DNA of 64,000 nt from Gammaproteobacteria bacterium. GTDB taxonomy: Bacteria > Pseudomonadota > Gammaproteobacteria > Pseudomonadales > Pseudohongiellaceae. Below are positions 32,896 to 40,688 of the stretch, piece after piece; the first letter of the stretch is position 1, and the number at the start of each line of letters is the position of its first letter. A model generated the notes under the pieces. The model was not told the origin of the DNA and searched no databases. It saw nothing but the letters and a program-made list of their open reading frames with translations. Both the position numbers and the translations under genes were made by a program. The stretch covers positions 32,577-96,576 of the forward strand of contig PALV01000012.1 in NCBI GenBank assembly GCA_002706685.1, written 5' to 3'.

Positions 32896-33816
32896 TTGCT
32901 AAAGAATGCCCAACAGTCCGTGCTCCAGTTTATTGATCAGATTGCGCGCCGTCATGCGCCACGTCTGCACGCCCGCTGGCCGGCCTTTGTTCTGCTGACC
33001 CGCCTGAATCGACCGATTGGCACCTATCTGCTGTTATGGCCGACACTTGGCGCCCTGTGGCTGGCCGCCGATGGCTGGCCGGACTGGAAACTGATTGTTG
33101 TGTTCACACTGGGCACCTGGATCATGCGCTCGGCTGGCTGCTGCATCAATGATTATGCTGATGCGAATATTGACGGCGACGTGTTACGCACCGAGAACCG
33201 CGCCATAGTTACGGGCCAGGTCACCCGCAAAGAGGCGCTCTACTGTTTCCTTGGCCTGTGTCTGCTCGCGTTTCTTCTGCTGCTGACGCTTAATACTCTC
33301 ACCATCATGATGTCGCTTGGCGCCGTGGTGCTGACGGCTATCTACCCTTTCATGAAGCGTTACACCCACCTGCCGCAGGTCGTGCTGGGCATGGCATTTT
33401 CCTGGGGCATTCTGATGGCATTTACCGCCCAGACCGGCGAACTTCCGCCACCAACTGCCTGGCTTCTGTACGTCGCCAACTGTCTGTGGACGGTGGCTTA
33501 CGACACGGAATACGCGATGGTCGATCGTGAATACGACCTGAAGATCGGCGTCAAATCGACTGCGATTCTGTTTGGCGATGCCGACCGCGTGATGATTGGC
33601 ATGCTACAGGGCATGTTCATGCTGGCGCTGGTGTTGGCCGGCCAGCAGTTTGCTCTTTCTTTCTGGTACTACCTTGGTCTTCTTGTTGCTGCGGCATTGC
33701 TGGTCTACCAGCACTGGCTGATTCGCGACCGTCAAACCGAAGGTTGTTTCAAGGCCTTCCTGAACAATCACTGGGTGGGGCTGGCGGTGTTTGTTGGTGT
33801 TGTGCTGGGCGTTTGA
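32896..33816 (+). CDS. ubiA: 4-hydroxybenzoate polyprenyltransferase
   Basis: 306 aa. I prefer the TTG at 32896 since AAAGGAG (32878-32884) lies upstream of it; a GTG at 32875 is the longer option but lacks a ribosome site. The two Asp-rich motifs of UbiA are present: NDYADANIDGD and DTEYAMVDREYD. RPIGTYLLLWPT is the usual N-terminal block. About eight membrane helices. It attaches the polyprenyl tail in ubiquinone synthesis. ubiC, often its neighbour, is not here. Confidence 0.93.
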   Translation: MLKNAQQSVLQFIDQIARRHAPRLHARWPAFVLLTRLNRPIGTYLLLWPTLGALWLAADGWPDWKLIVVFTLGTWIMRSAGCCINDYADANIDGDVLRTENRAIVTGQVTRKEALYCFLGLCLLAFLLLLTLNTLTIMMSLGAVVLTAIYPFMKRYTHLPQVVLGMAFSWGILMAFTAQTGELPPPTAWLLYVANCLWTVAYDTEYAMVDREYDLKIGVKSTAILFGDADRVMIGMLQGMFMLALVLAGQQFALSFWYYLGLLVAAALLVYQHWLIRDRQTEGCFKAFLNNHWVGLAVFVGVVLGV

Positions 33817-33824
33817 GTCTGTCA

Positions 33825-34215
33825 CTAAAACCAGTTCTGCACCGATAGCCCGGGTACGCGCGCAAACTCGAGTGTGTTGCTGGTAACAAGTACACCACTA
33901 CATGCCAGCGCAGTGCCTGCGATCATCAGATCGTGTGGACCAACTGGCTTGCCTTTTTTTCGAGTCTTACCCTGATTGTCGCTGCATGCCGTGCAGCATC
34001 CTGTTCAAATGGCAGAACATTCACAAGCGCACACAATTCAGTCAGTTGTTGACGGCGCTTTTTGGGTGAACTTGATCGGGCGATGCCATATTCCAGCTCG
34101 TACAGCACAATGGCTGGTATTGCGATCTTTTGAGGGGGTGTTGCCAACAGGGACTCGGCAGCACGCCCCATGCCCTAAAAAAATATATCAGTGTGTTGGT
34201 ATCGAACACATACAT
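33825..34215 (-). pseudogene. vapC: vapC toxin gene with two frameshifts
   Basis: A PIN-domain toxin starts at 34215 (MYVFDTNTLIYFFR, with catalytic Asp5), its ATG overlapping the antitoxin stop. The frame is lost after the FFR codons, where AGGGC would need to be AGGGGC. It resumes as MGRAAESLLATPPQ...LEKK, and is lost again at a run of seven A (34,000 region; seven T at 33954-33960 on the plus strand) where eight are needed. It then resumes as GKPVGPHDLMIAGTALACSG and runs to the natural stop at 33825. Both lesions are single-base deletions in homopolymers. It is either decay of the toxin or assembly error. Confidence 0.8.
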
Positions 34216-34445
34216 CAGAATTTTTCGCGCGGCAGGTCGTCCGACTGGTCCTGCCGTATCTTGTCCAATGCGGGAAAGTCCTTCCAGCTTCCCGACATAT
34301 CAACAACAGACTGTGGCCAGTCGTTGGCCAGCTTGTCACTGATAAGCCTGGATATCCATCGGCTTTTGGACACTCCCGCTGACTTGACGGCTGCGCTCAT
34401 CTTTTCCTCAACTTCATCTTCCAGGTAAATCGTGACCTGTCCCAT
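34215..34445 (-). CDS. vapB: VapB-type ribbon-helix-helix antitoxin
   Basis: 76 aa. GGAGGAAG precedes the ATG. The N-terminus (QVTIYLEDEVEEKM, then SKSRWISRLISDKL) is a ribbon-helix-helix DNA-binding fold; the C-terminus (WP..VVDMSGSWKDFP) is the toxin-binding segment of VapB/CopG antitoxins. It would repress its own promoter and neutralise the PIN ribonuclease. The reading frame is intact while its partner is broken. Stop and toxin start overlap as TGATG. Confidence 0.82.
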   Translation of the reverse strand: MGQVTIYLEDEVEEKMSAAVKSAGVSKSRWISRLISDKLANDWPQSVVDMSGSWKDFPALDKIRQDQSDDLPREKF

Positions 34446-34569
34446 AACACTTCCTCCATATATGTGGAAGTATGTGTGCCTGGCTTTGGACTATCAAGTG
34501 CCCAACCGGACACAGCTGCCCGTAGCAATGACACGACGGGAAGCCGCTTAGTCTGGTTATAGACAATTT

Positions 34570-35622
34570 TTACTCTTGCGTGGGCATGCTCTGAATACTG
34601 AACCCCAGTTCAAATTCTTCTGAGTCCAGCCTCAGAATCCGCAGCGTACCAACCAGATCCAGCTCGTCGACCTCGCGCGTCCACACGACCGAACCCGCAA
34701 CATCGCCCGCAGCCCTGTGATCGCGCTGCCAGCCCTGTTCGTCGATCTGCGCTGCCAGATGATCCAGCAACGCACCCAGCTCCCAATCAAGGTTAACCTG
34801 TGTGCGCGATTCAGTTGTATAGCCAGAGCCACCGAAGCCGCCCATGGATTGCCCTGTGCCACCCAGCGTGGTTGCCTCGTCTGGTAGCTCGATTCGCGGC
34901 ATATGCTCCTGAATATTGATGGATGGGAAACCGCCCGCTGCGCCACTCGCTTGTATCTGGGCCTGATACTGCTCACAACTCAGGCCCCCGGTTGCTGCAG
35001 CCGATGGACGCGAAGGGGTATTGGTCTGGGTAATATAAATCAGGCTGTCCGTGGTGGGCGTGGGTGAAGCATTGGTGACAAATCGACCCACCGGCGTGGC
35101 GCTGAGAAAGGGTGTGTAGACAGCCCTACCACTCCAGGTGGCGGGCCCTGAACTGGACATCACAATTGCCCCCATATTGCCAATTCGCAGTGACAACATA
35201 CCCAGATCGTTGCTGCAGAGCTGTATGGGCATGCCCGGCGGAATCGGCATCTGCACCACAAACCCGCGCTGTTGCGGTGGAACAAGGTTCGGCCTCGTGA
35301 TCATCAGGTAACCCAGCGCTTCCAGCTCGCGGATGAGCTGCGTACGTTGCGCTATGCCGTCGCCTGCGACCTGCAATACCACTCGCTGGGAATTGACCAT
35401 GTCGACAGAACCCAGCAACTCTGAATCTGCTGGTAGTTCTATCTCCGGAAACTGCTCGGGCAGGCCTGCAAAGAAGCGGATTTCAAACGGCTGGTTCTCG
35501 CCCAGCAATGCTCTGGCAAGGTCGGCGGGTATGTCACCCTCTATTTCCTGGGCAACGGCCTGCGTGGTGAACAGCAGACTGGTGATGGCTGAAAGTAAAG
35601 CGTGTCGCGCGGTCCTGTGCAT
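34570..35622 (-). CDS. Exported protein of unknown function
   Basis: 350 aa. The signal peptide ends in AVAQE. I recognise no family. Residues 25-130 alternate short hydrophobic strands and could be one alpha/beta domain. A middle part is rich in Pro, Thr, Ser and Gly (SATPVGRFVTNASPTPTTDS). The C-terminal 90 residues contain LDWELGALLDHLAAQIDEQGW and the strand-rich LDLVGTLRILRLDSEEFELGF. One Cys pair might form a disulfide. Transcribed alone between vapBC and an AT-richer gap. Confidence 0.6.
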   Translation of the reverse strand: MHRTARHALLSAITSLLFTTQAVAQEIEGDIPADLARALLGENQPFEIRFFAGLPEQFPEIELPADSELLGSVDMVNSQRVVLQVAGDGIAQRTQLIRELEALGYLMITRPNLVPPQQRGFVVQMPIPPGMPIQLCSNDLGMLSLRIGNMGAIVMSSSGPATWSGRAVYTPFLSATPVGRFVTNASPTPTTDSLIYITQTNTPSRPSAAATGGLSCEQYQAQIQASGAAGGFPSINIQEHMPRIELPDEATTLGGTGQSMGGFGGSGYTTESRTQVNLDWELGALLDHLAAQIDEQGWQRDHRAAGDVAGSVVWTREVDELDLVGTLRILRLDSEEFELGFSIQSMPTQE

Positions 35623-35936
35623 GATTGACGCTCCTTATAATGATCTCATTTTTTTTGAGTTTTAATACTATTCTGGATTTGATCCTTATTTTCAATTACC
35701 AGTTGGTTGTGGCTTTTGGCCTTGCTAACGATCCCAATATACCGACTTTGTTGGCGAAAGACGCCAAATTTGGCTGAAACCATCGTTTTGTACGTTGGTC
35801 TGACAGCTGAGTCATTAGGTGGTCCCTTGCAATACCGACAGCGTATACTGACTGCACAAACTGACAAACTGGACGTATTCTGTTGGCTGCCCACCCGAAA
35901 AATTCTGCAATCATCCGTGACTTACCGCAATCCCTG
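35623..35936. other. 314-bp intergenic region, no supported gene
   Basis: Divergent spacer, clearly AT-richer than its surroundings at the left end. Short open frames exist on both strands but none has a ribosome site or a recognisable product. A TTG at 35883 could extend the downstream gene by 18 codons. Confidence 0.4.
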
Positions 35937-36698
35937 ATGCGCCAGCTGCGATACTTTGGCATCCTGGGCTGTGTGCTGATTGCCTTATCCGCATTCAGCC
36001 TGGCATTGCTGCTGTCGACTGATCTGGCGCTGATGTGGCTGCCGCTGACCCTGCTTGTCTGGCTGTATGTGTGGCGGCAATGTCAGCAGCGCCTGCATTT
36101 GAATCATCCGGCAGACAGTCACGTGTTGTACGCGTCGCTGGGTCACGGCAATTGTGTAACGCTGCTGCGCGGCCTGTTGATCGCCGTGACAGCAGGCTTT
36201 CTGTTGCCCGCCCTGCTCCTGCCACTACCGACTGCGCTGTTGTACGTTCCAGCTGTTGCGTATACCGCCGCTGCGATTGGGGACGCACTGGACGGAGTAT
36301 TGGCCCGGCGCCAGCAGCAGGTATCGAAGCTGGGTGCCGAGCTGGATACGACACTGGATGCGCTGGGTTTGCTGGTCGCGCCACTGCTGGGGGTGATCAC
36401 CGGCAAGCTGCATGTCAGCTATCTGCTGGTCAGCATCGCCTATTATCTGTTTGTCTGGGGACTGCGCTGGCGTCGGCTTCACAACAAAGCAGTGTATCCA
36501 TTACCACCCAGCCAACTGCGTCGCCAACTGGCAGGCTGGCAGATGGGTCTGGTAGCAACTGCACTGTGGCCGCCGATACCGGGCGGTGTTACGCAGGTTC
36601 TTGGTGTGCTCTTCATGATTCCGCTGTTGACTGGATTCTGGCGCGACTGGCTGTCCGTGAGTGGGCGACGCGGTACTTCATCCGGGAAAACCTCATGA
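35937..36698 (+). CDS. CDP-alcohol phosphotransferase family membrane protein
   Basis: 253 aa from ATG 35937 (a TTG at 35883 is possible). The family motif DGxxARx8GxxxDxxxD is perfect: DGVLARR...GAELDTTLD. Six or so membrane helices. Such enzymes move a phospho-alcohol from a CDP-alcohol onto an acceptor, for example to make phosphatidylglycerol-phosphate or phosphatidylinositol-phosphate. The substrate is not predictable. It overlaps the flippase-like gene by 4 bp (ATGA) and sits beside the pterin-type cluster. Confidence 0.82.
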   Translation: MRQLRYFGILGCVLIALSAFSLALLLSTDLALMWLPLTLLVWLYVWRQCQQRLHLNHPADSHVLYASLGHGNCVTLLRGLLIAVTAGFLLPALLLPLPTALLYVPAVAYTAAAIGDALDGVLARRQQQVSKLGAELDTTLDALGLLVAPLLGVITGKLHVSYLLVSIAYYLFVWGLRWRRLHNKAVYPLPPSQLRRQLAGWQMGLVATALWPPIPGGVTQVLGVLFMIPLLTGFWRDWLSVSGRRGTSSGKTS

Positions 36699-37750
36699 CA
36701 AAAAGTCAGTGGCGATATCTGACTGTGCTGCTTTGGGTACTGGCACTGGCATTGGCCGGCTGGGCTTTGTGGCAGCTACCACTGCGTGACATTGGCGATG
36801 GTATCAGTAGACTCCGCTGGCGCGACTGGCTGCTGTGGGTATCCATCAATGTTGTGATTCTGTATCTGGCAGTCAAGCGCTGGCAGATTCTGGGATGGGC
36901 ACTGTCCGCGCCACTATGGCTGTCAGATCTGTTTCGCCTGCGACAGGCTGGCAGTGCAGTCAGCTTTATAACGCCTGGCCCACATTTTGGCGGTGAGCCA
37001 TTGCAACTATACTGGCTCAAGCAACGATTCGATGTACCCCTGCATAAAGCGGTTGCGATGCTGGGCATGGATCGATTTGTGGAGATGGGTACCAATTTTG
37101 CCGTGCTGCTTGCCGGGGTGCTGATGCTGCTGGGGACCAGCTTGCTGCAGGCTGGTGACTGGCTGCAGATTTCGCTGATTCTGGTGCTGATGTTGAGCGG
37201 TATGTTTTTATGTGCCGCCGTGATCATCCGGCACCCACAGTGGCTGGCAGATCGCTTCAGACCACTGGCACAGCGCTGGCGTCAGGCTCGCAATGGCGAT
37301 GACCCTAATCCGCCCGAGCATAAAAAGGCACAATCCGAGGGCGAGCAGGATCAGACTATGTCAGGCGGCTGGTCTGCGATGGTGAGCTTATTGCGCAACG
37401 CGCTCAAAGAGCAACGCCTGAAACTTTGGGTTGCACTGCTGATGTCACTGCTCGGCTGGGCCATGCTTCTGCTGGAACTGTTTGTATTGTTGCGAATGCT
37501 GGGTATTCAGCCCGAGATTCAGGATCTGATCATGATCATGGTGGGTATGCGGCTGGCGATGCTGCTGCCAGTGCCAGGTGGCATTGGTACCATCGAGGCC
37601 TCACTGTTATGGTCGTTCAGCCTGCTGGGCCTGCCGGTTGCGGCGGCAGGCATGCTTATTGCGCTGATACGTTTACGTGATGCCGTGGTGCTGATTATCG
37701 GATTGCTGTGCCTCGGCAGTCTGGGAGGCCGGCGTCAGGCAAAGGCCTGA
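36695..37750 (+). CDS. Flippase-like (LPG synthase TM domain, UPF0104) membrane protein
   Basis: 351 aa from ATG 36695; an upstream extension in the same frame is only an overlap with the preceding gene. About eight hydrophobic segments, with the conserved FITPGPHFGGEPLQLYWL and, near the end, PVPGGIGTIEASLLWSF. This is the membrane half of MprF/AglD-type proteins, without the aminoacyl-transfer domain, and such proteins are proposed lipid flippases. Coupling to the CDP-alcohol enzyme suggests that it moves the product of that enzyme. The 3' end overlaps the convergent PTPS-like gene by 16 bp. Confidence 0.75.
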   Translation: MTKSQWRYLTVLLWVLALALAGWALWQLPLRDIGDGISRLRWRDWLLWVSINVVILYLAVKRWQILGWALSAPLWLSDLFRLRQAGSAVSFITPGPHFGGEPLQLYWLKQRFDVPLHKAVAMLGMDRFVEMGTNFAVLLAGVLMLLGTSLLQAGDWLQISLILVLMLSGMFLCAAVIIRHPQWLADRFRPLAQRWRQARNGDDPNPPEHKKAQSEGEQDQTMSGGWSAMVSLLRNALKEQRLKLWVALLMSLLGWAMLLLELFVLLRMLGIQPEIQDLIMIMVGMRLAMLLPVPGGIGTIEASLLWSFSLLGLPVAAAGMLIALIRLRDAVVLIIGLLCLGSLGGRRQAKA

Positions 37751-38115
37751 CGATAAGCTGCCCAGCAGGTTTCATTTTCCCAGAGTTTGACCGTCAGAAC
37801 GCCCTCACCGGGCGGTGTGATTTTGGGCATCAGCTTCTCAACCAGTATGCGGCTGAAGTGCTCAATACTGGGATTCAGTCCGGCGAACTCCGGCTTGTCA
37901 TTAAGCATGCTGTCGCGAAAGTAAGTGACAATGTCATCCAGCGCCGCTTCGATCTCTACGATGTCCACCAGGTAGCCATGCTGATTCAGCGTGTCACTTT
38001 CAATGCGCACTTCGGCGACATAGTGATGCGCATGTGGACTGTTCTCGGATCCCCAGTCGCCGCCGATCAAATAGTGGTTGGCGATAAAGTCACGTGTTAC
38101 GGCTACGGTATACAT
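37735..38115 (-). CDS. 6-pyruvoyl-tetrahydropterin synthase / QueD-like protein without catalytic Cys
   Basis: 126 aa from ATG 38115 (CAGGA upstream; a TTG two codons earlier is also open). Zinc-binding histidines are His14 (ANHYL) and the pair in SPHAHHY (His28, His30). In QueD the nucleophilic Cys lies four residues before HGH; here that position is Glu24, and the only cysteine in the protein is near the C-terminus (ETCWA). The PSIEHFS and LWENET blocks of the fold are kept. It should bind a pterin or dihydroneopterin-like compound but is unlikely to act as standard QueD. Glu replaces Cys in PTPS-III enzymes too. Confidence 0.8.
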   Translation of the reverse strand: MYTVAVTRDFIANHYLIGGDWGSENSPHAHHYVAEVRIESDTLNQHGYLVDIVEIEAALDDIVTYFRDSMLNDKPEFAGLNPSIEHFSRILVEKLMPKITPPGEGVLTVKLWENETCWAAYRQAFA

Positions 38116-38196
38116 AATCAATCCTGTTGCTGTTTTGTGATGCGTTATGGGTCTGGTCTGCGTTAGCAGGCTTTTATGAAGCGCTTTTCCTGCCTG

Positions 38197-39207
38197 CTAA
38201 TCCGGATACTCAAACAGTGCCTGGACCACACTGAGTTTTTCTACATCCAATTCCTGATATACAGAGCCGGCGTCCTTTATTGGCTTGATGTGGCTGATGA
38301 GGCGCTGCGGCTCGCACTCGCGAATCATCTGCCAGGCCAGGTCGAATCGACGTCGTTTGTTCCAGCGACCACTCAACTCTGGCGCGACTGTGCTGACCTG
38401 GCTGGTGATCAGCTGCAGCCGATTGCGGTGCGCGGCGCCGCCCAGCTTGATGGACGCTGGTTTATTGCCGTACCAGCTGCCAATCACGATCCGGCTGTGA
38501 TAGCCACTGACAGCGACGGCGGTATCCAGTGCAGCGGGCTGACCACTGACTTCATAGATCAGATCGGCATCACTCATCTGAGAGTCAGCCTCATCCGGGT
38601 GCACGACACGATGCGCACCCAGCTGTTTTGCCAGTGCCTGCCGTTCCGGCCGGCCTTCCACGACAACCAGTTCGGCCAGTGGATGCCTGGCGAGTAAGGC
38701 GGTCAGCAGCAGGCCCACGACGCCCTGTCCCAATACTACTACCCGCTCACCCATCATTGGCGCACCATCATGCACCAGATTGACGGCTGTTTCCGTGTTG
38801 GGGAGAAAAACGGCGGCCCTGGCCGGAATGTCGTCTGGCACAAGCTGCAGATTCTGTATGTCTGTCAGGAAGTGACTGGCGTGTGGCTGAAATGAAAACA
38901 CCTGGCGCCCCTTCCACTCTGCTGCAAGCCCGGAACCCACCTGCACAACTTCTCCAACACAGGCATAGCCGTATTGCATGGGGTACTCAGCATGCTGCTG
39001 CAGGGACTCCAGCGTGCTGTCCAGTGCCATGTCTGCCGGTAACTGCCCACGATAGGCCAGCAGCTCGGTGCCGGCGCTGATGGCAGAGTACAGCGTCCTG
39101 ATCAGTAGCTGATCTGCCGCGGGTGCAGACAACTTCACCGTGCGCAGCTCTATCTGCTTTGGCGCTTTGAACCAGAGCTGGGTAGCAGTCGCAATGCCGG
39201 CGCTCAT
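38197..39207 (-). CDS. MDR-family dehydrogenase lacking the usual zinc ligands
   Basis: 336 aa. Medium-chain dehydrogenase fold: an N-terminal GroES-like half, then a Rossmann half with VVVLGQGVVGLL (about 164-175). The catalytic-zinc Cys is absent (SAISAGTELLAYRG), the GHE motif reads GYACVGEV, and the four-Cys structural zinc lobe is missing. It looks like the BchC-type branch of the family. Substrate unknown; it overlaps the RibD-type reductase gene by 4 bp, so it probably serves the same pathway. Confidence 0.75.
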   Translation of the reverse strand: MSAGIATATQLWFKAPKQIELRTVKLSAPAADQLLIRTLYSAISAGTELLAYRGQLPADMALDSTLESLQQHAEYPMQYGYACVGEVVQVGSGLAAEWKGRQVFSFQPHASHFLTDIQNLQLVPDDIPARAAVFLPNTETAVNLVHDGAPMMGERVVVLGQGVVGLLLTALLARHPLAELVVVEGRPERQALAKQLGAHRVVHPDEADSQMSDADLIYEVSGQPAALDTAVAVSGYHSRIVIGSWYGNKPASIKLGGAAHRNRLQLITSQVSTVAPELSGRWNKRRRFDLAWQMIRECEPQRLISHIKPIKDAGSVYQELDVEKLSVVQALFEYPD

Positions 39208-39938
39208 GCTGCCTCCGCGCGATATTTCAGTTTACCCCAGACGATCATTTCATCCCCGAGCTGCTCACTCTGCAATGGTGTGATGTGCGGAAAGTTTACT
39301 TTAGCAGGATCTGCCAGTCTGCCAATCGCGTTGTAACCGCCGACCAGCACAGGCGCTACAGTCAATACCACAGCGTCTGCCAGGCGCGTGCGCAAAAACG
39401 CCGTTATGACAGCCGCGCCACCTTCAACCATCAGTGTTTTGATTCCACGCTGATAGAGTGCCTGCATGGCCTGCGTGAGATCAACATGCCCCTCACCGTC
39501 ACCGGGTGTCACAATCAGATCACAGCCCTCTCGCTCTGTTGCCGCCTGCTGTGTGGTCAACACCCAGCAAGGTCGATTTCCATTACTGCCGTTCTGGCAA
39601 AGCCGGCTGTCAGGCGGCAGCCTCAGCTGACTGTCGAGCACGATTGGTTGCGGGTCGTTGCCGGTCCACTCGCGGACATTCAGACGTGGATTGTCCGCCA
39701 GAACGGTACCAATGCCCACCAGGATACCATCGTGCAGGCTGCGTAGCTGGTGTGTCATTCGCAGTCCTTGTGGACTGCTCAAGGCAAGCGTTTCACCAGG
39801 TCCGGTGGTAATACTGCCATCCCAGCTCTGCGCATAGCTCAGAGTGACATGCGGGCGCTGTTCAATGCGCCCCGTGCTCTGGTGAAAAGCCTGCTGTGTA
39901 TCGACCAACCATTGCTCGAGGCGTTGATTGAAATTCAT
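39204..39938 (-). CDS. RibD C-terminal-type pyrimidine reductase
   Basis: 244 aa. Only the reductase domain of RibD, with dihydrofolate-reductase fold: SYAQSWDGSITT, then LHDGILVGIGTVLADNPRLNVR, and MVEGGAAVITAFL near 175. The deaminase domain of RibD is absent. Relatives in archaea and fungi reduce the ribosylamino-pyrimidine before deamination. It starts 4 bp before the ribA stop region and precedes the MDR gene, so the three form one minus-strand unit. Confidence 0.82.
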   Translation of the reverse strand: MNFNQRLEQWLVDTQQAFHQSTGRIEQRPHVTLSYAQSWDGSITTGPGETLALSSPQGLRMTHQLRSLHDGILVGIGTVLADNPRLNVREWTGNDPQPIVLDSQLRLPPDSRLCQNGSNGNRPCWVLTTQQAATEREGCDLIVTPGDGEGHVDLTQAMQALYQRGIKTLMVEGGAAVITAFLRTRLADAVVLTVAPVLVGGYNAIGRLADPAKVNFPHITPLQSEQLGDEMIVWGKLKYRAEAA

Positions 39939-39942
39939 GAAG

Positions 39943-40566
39943 TCACTGACTGTTTAGGGAACTCAGTGGCAAAAGATGAGCCATTCGCTGGGCTTTGGTC
40001 AACAGATAATCGAAATTGTCGTTGTTGGCGGGGATCTGCAGAGACACGCGTTCGGCTATGTTTACGCCGGCCTTGGTCAGTGCATCAATTTTTGCGGGGT
40101 TATTGGTCATCAATCGTACCGAAAGGACTCCCAGATCCTGCAGCATCAAAGCTGCAAGTGAATAGTCTCGTCCATCTGCCACATGACCGAGCATAAGATT
40201 GGCGTCGACAGTATCGTAGCCCTGGTCCTGAAGGTTATAGGCGCGCAGCTTGTCAGGCAAACCAATACCGCGACCTTCCTGCCGCAGGTAAAGAATCACA
40301 CCAGTACCGGCCTCAGCTATCATGGCCATGGCCCGATCAAGTTGTTCTCCACAGTCGCAGCGCCGCGATCCCAGCACATCGCCGGTAAAGCATTCTGAGT
40401 GCACTCGGACCAGCACCGGATCGACCGACGCAGGATTGCCTTTGTACAGCGCAAGGTGCTCTTTGTCGTCCAGGGTGTTGGCAAAATGACACAGTTGAAA
40501 GTCACCGTGATCGGTAGGGATTCTGGCGCAGACTTTTCGAGTGACGGATAGCGATTGTTTGCTCAT
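39943..40566 (-). CDS. ribA: GTP cyclohydrolase II
   Basis: 207 aa, the length of stand-alone RibA. Zinc cysteines Cys59, Cys70 and Cys72 have the spacing found in E. coli (54, 65, 67). The catalytic block YLRQEGRGIGL is present. It opens GTP to 2,5-diamino-6-ribosylamino-pyrimidinone phosphate plus formate. First gene of the minus-strand run with the reductase and the MDR dehydrogenase. No FMN riboswitch is visible upstream, which suggests that it is not the regulated riboflavin gene of the genome. Confidence 0.88.
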   Translation of the reverse strand: MSKQSLSVTRKVCARIPTDHGDFQLCHFANTLDDKEHLALYKGNPASVDPVLVRVHSECFTGDVLGSRRCDCGEQLDRAMAMIAEAGTGVILYLRQEGRGIGLPDKLRAYNLQDQGYDTVDANLMLGHVADGRDYSLAALMLQDLGVLSVRLMTNNPAKIDALTKAGVNIAERVSLQIPANNDNFDYLLTKAQRMAHLLPLSSLNSQ

Positions 40567-40688
40567 GGCACGCTCTTCTAAATTGACTGTTTTGACTGAA
40601 ACTTGCAGTTTCCGGGTCAGCGCCGTGGTAAGGTGGTCTGACTGTTAATCAGGTTACGACTGTTGCATTGGAACGGATCAAATCAACT

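Noticed and set aside
35646..35937. Short open frames on both strands upstream of the CDP-alcohol gene
   Set aside because: Mutually overlapping, no ribosome site, no recognisable product; treated as spacer.
36035..36694. 220-codon N-terminal extension of the flippase-like gene
   Set aside because: It overlaps the CDP-alcohol phosphotransferase gene in another frame and reads as low-complexity Ala/Arg-rich sequence; the ATG at 36695 overlaps the preceding stop in the normal coupled manner.
40567..40688. FMN riboswitch upstream of ribA
   Set aside because: The 100-odd bases upstream show none of the conserved RFN-element blocks.
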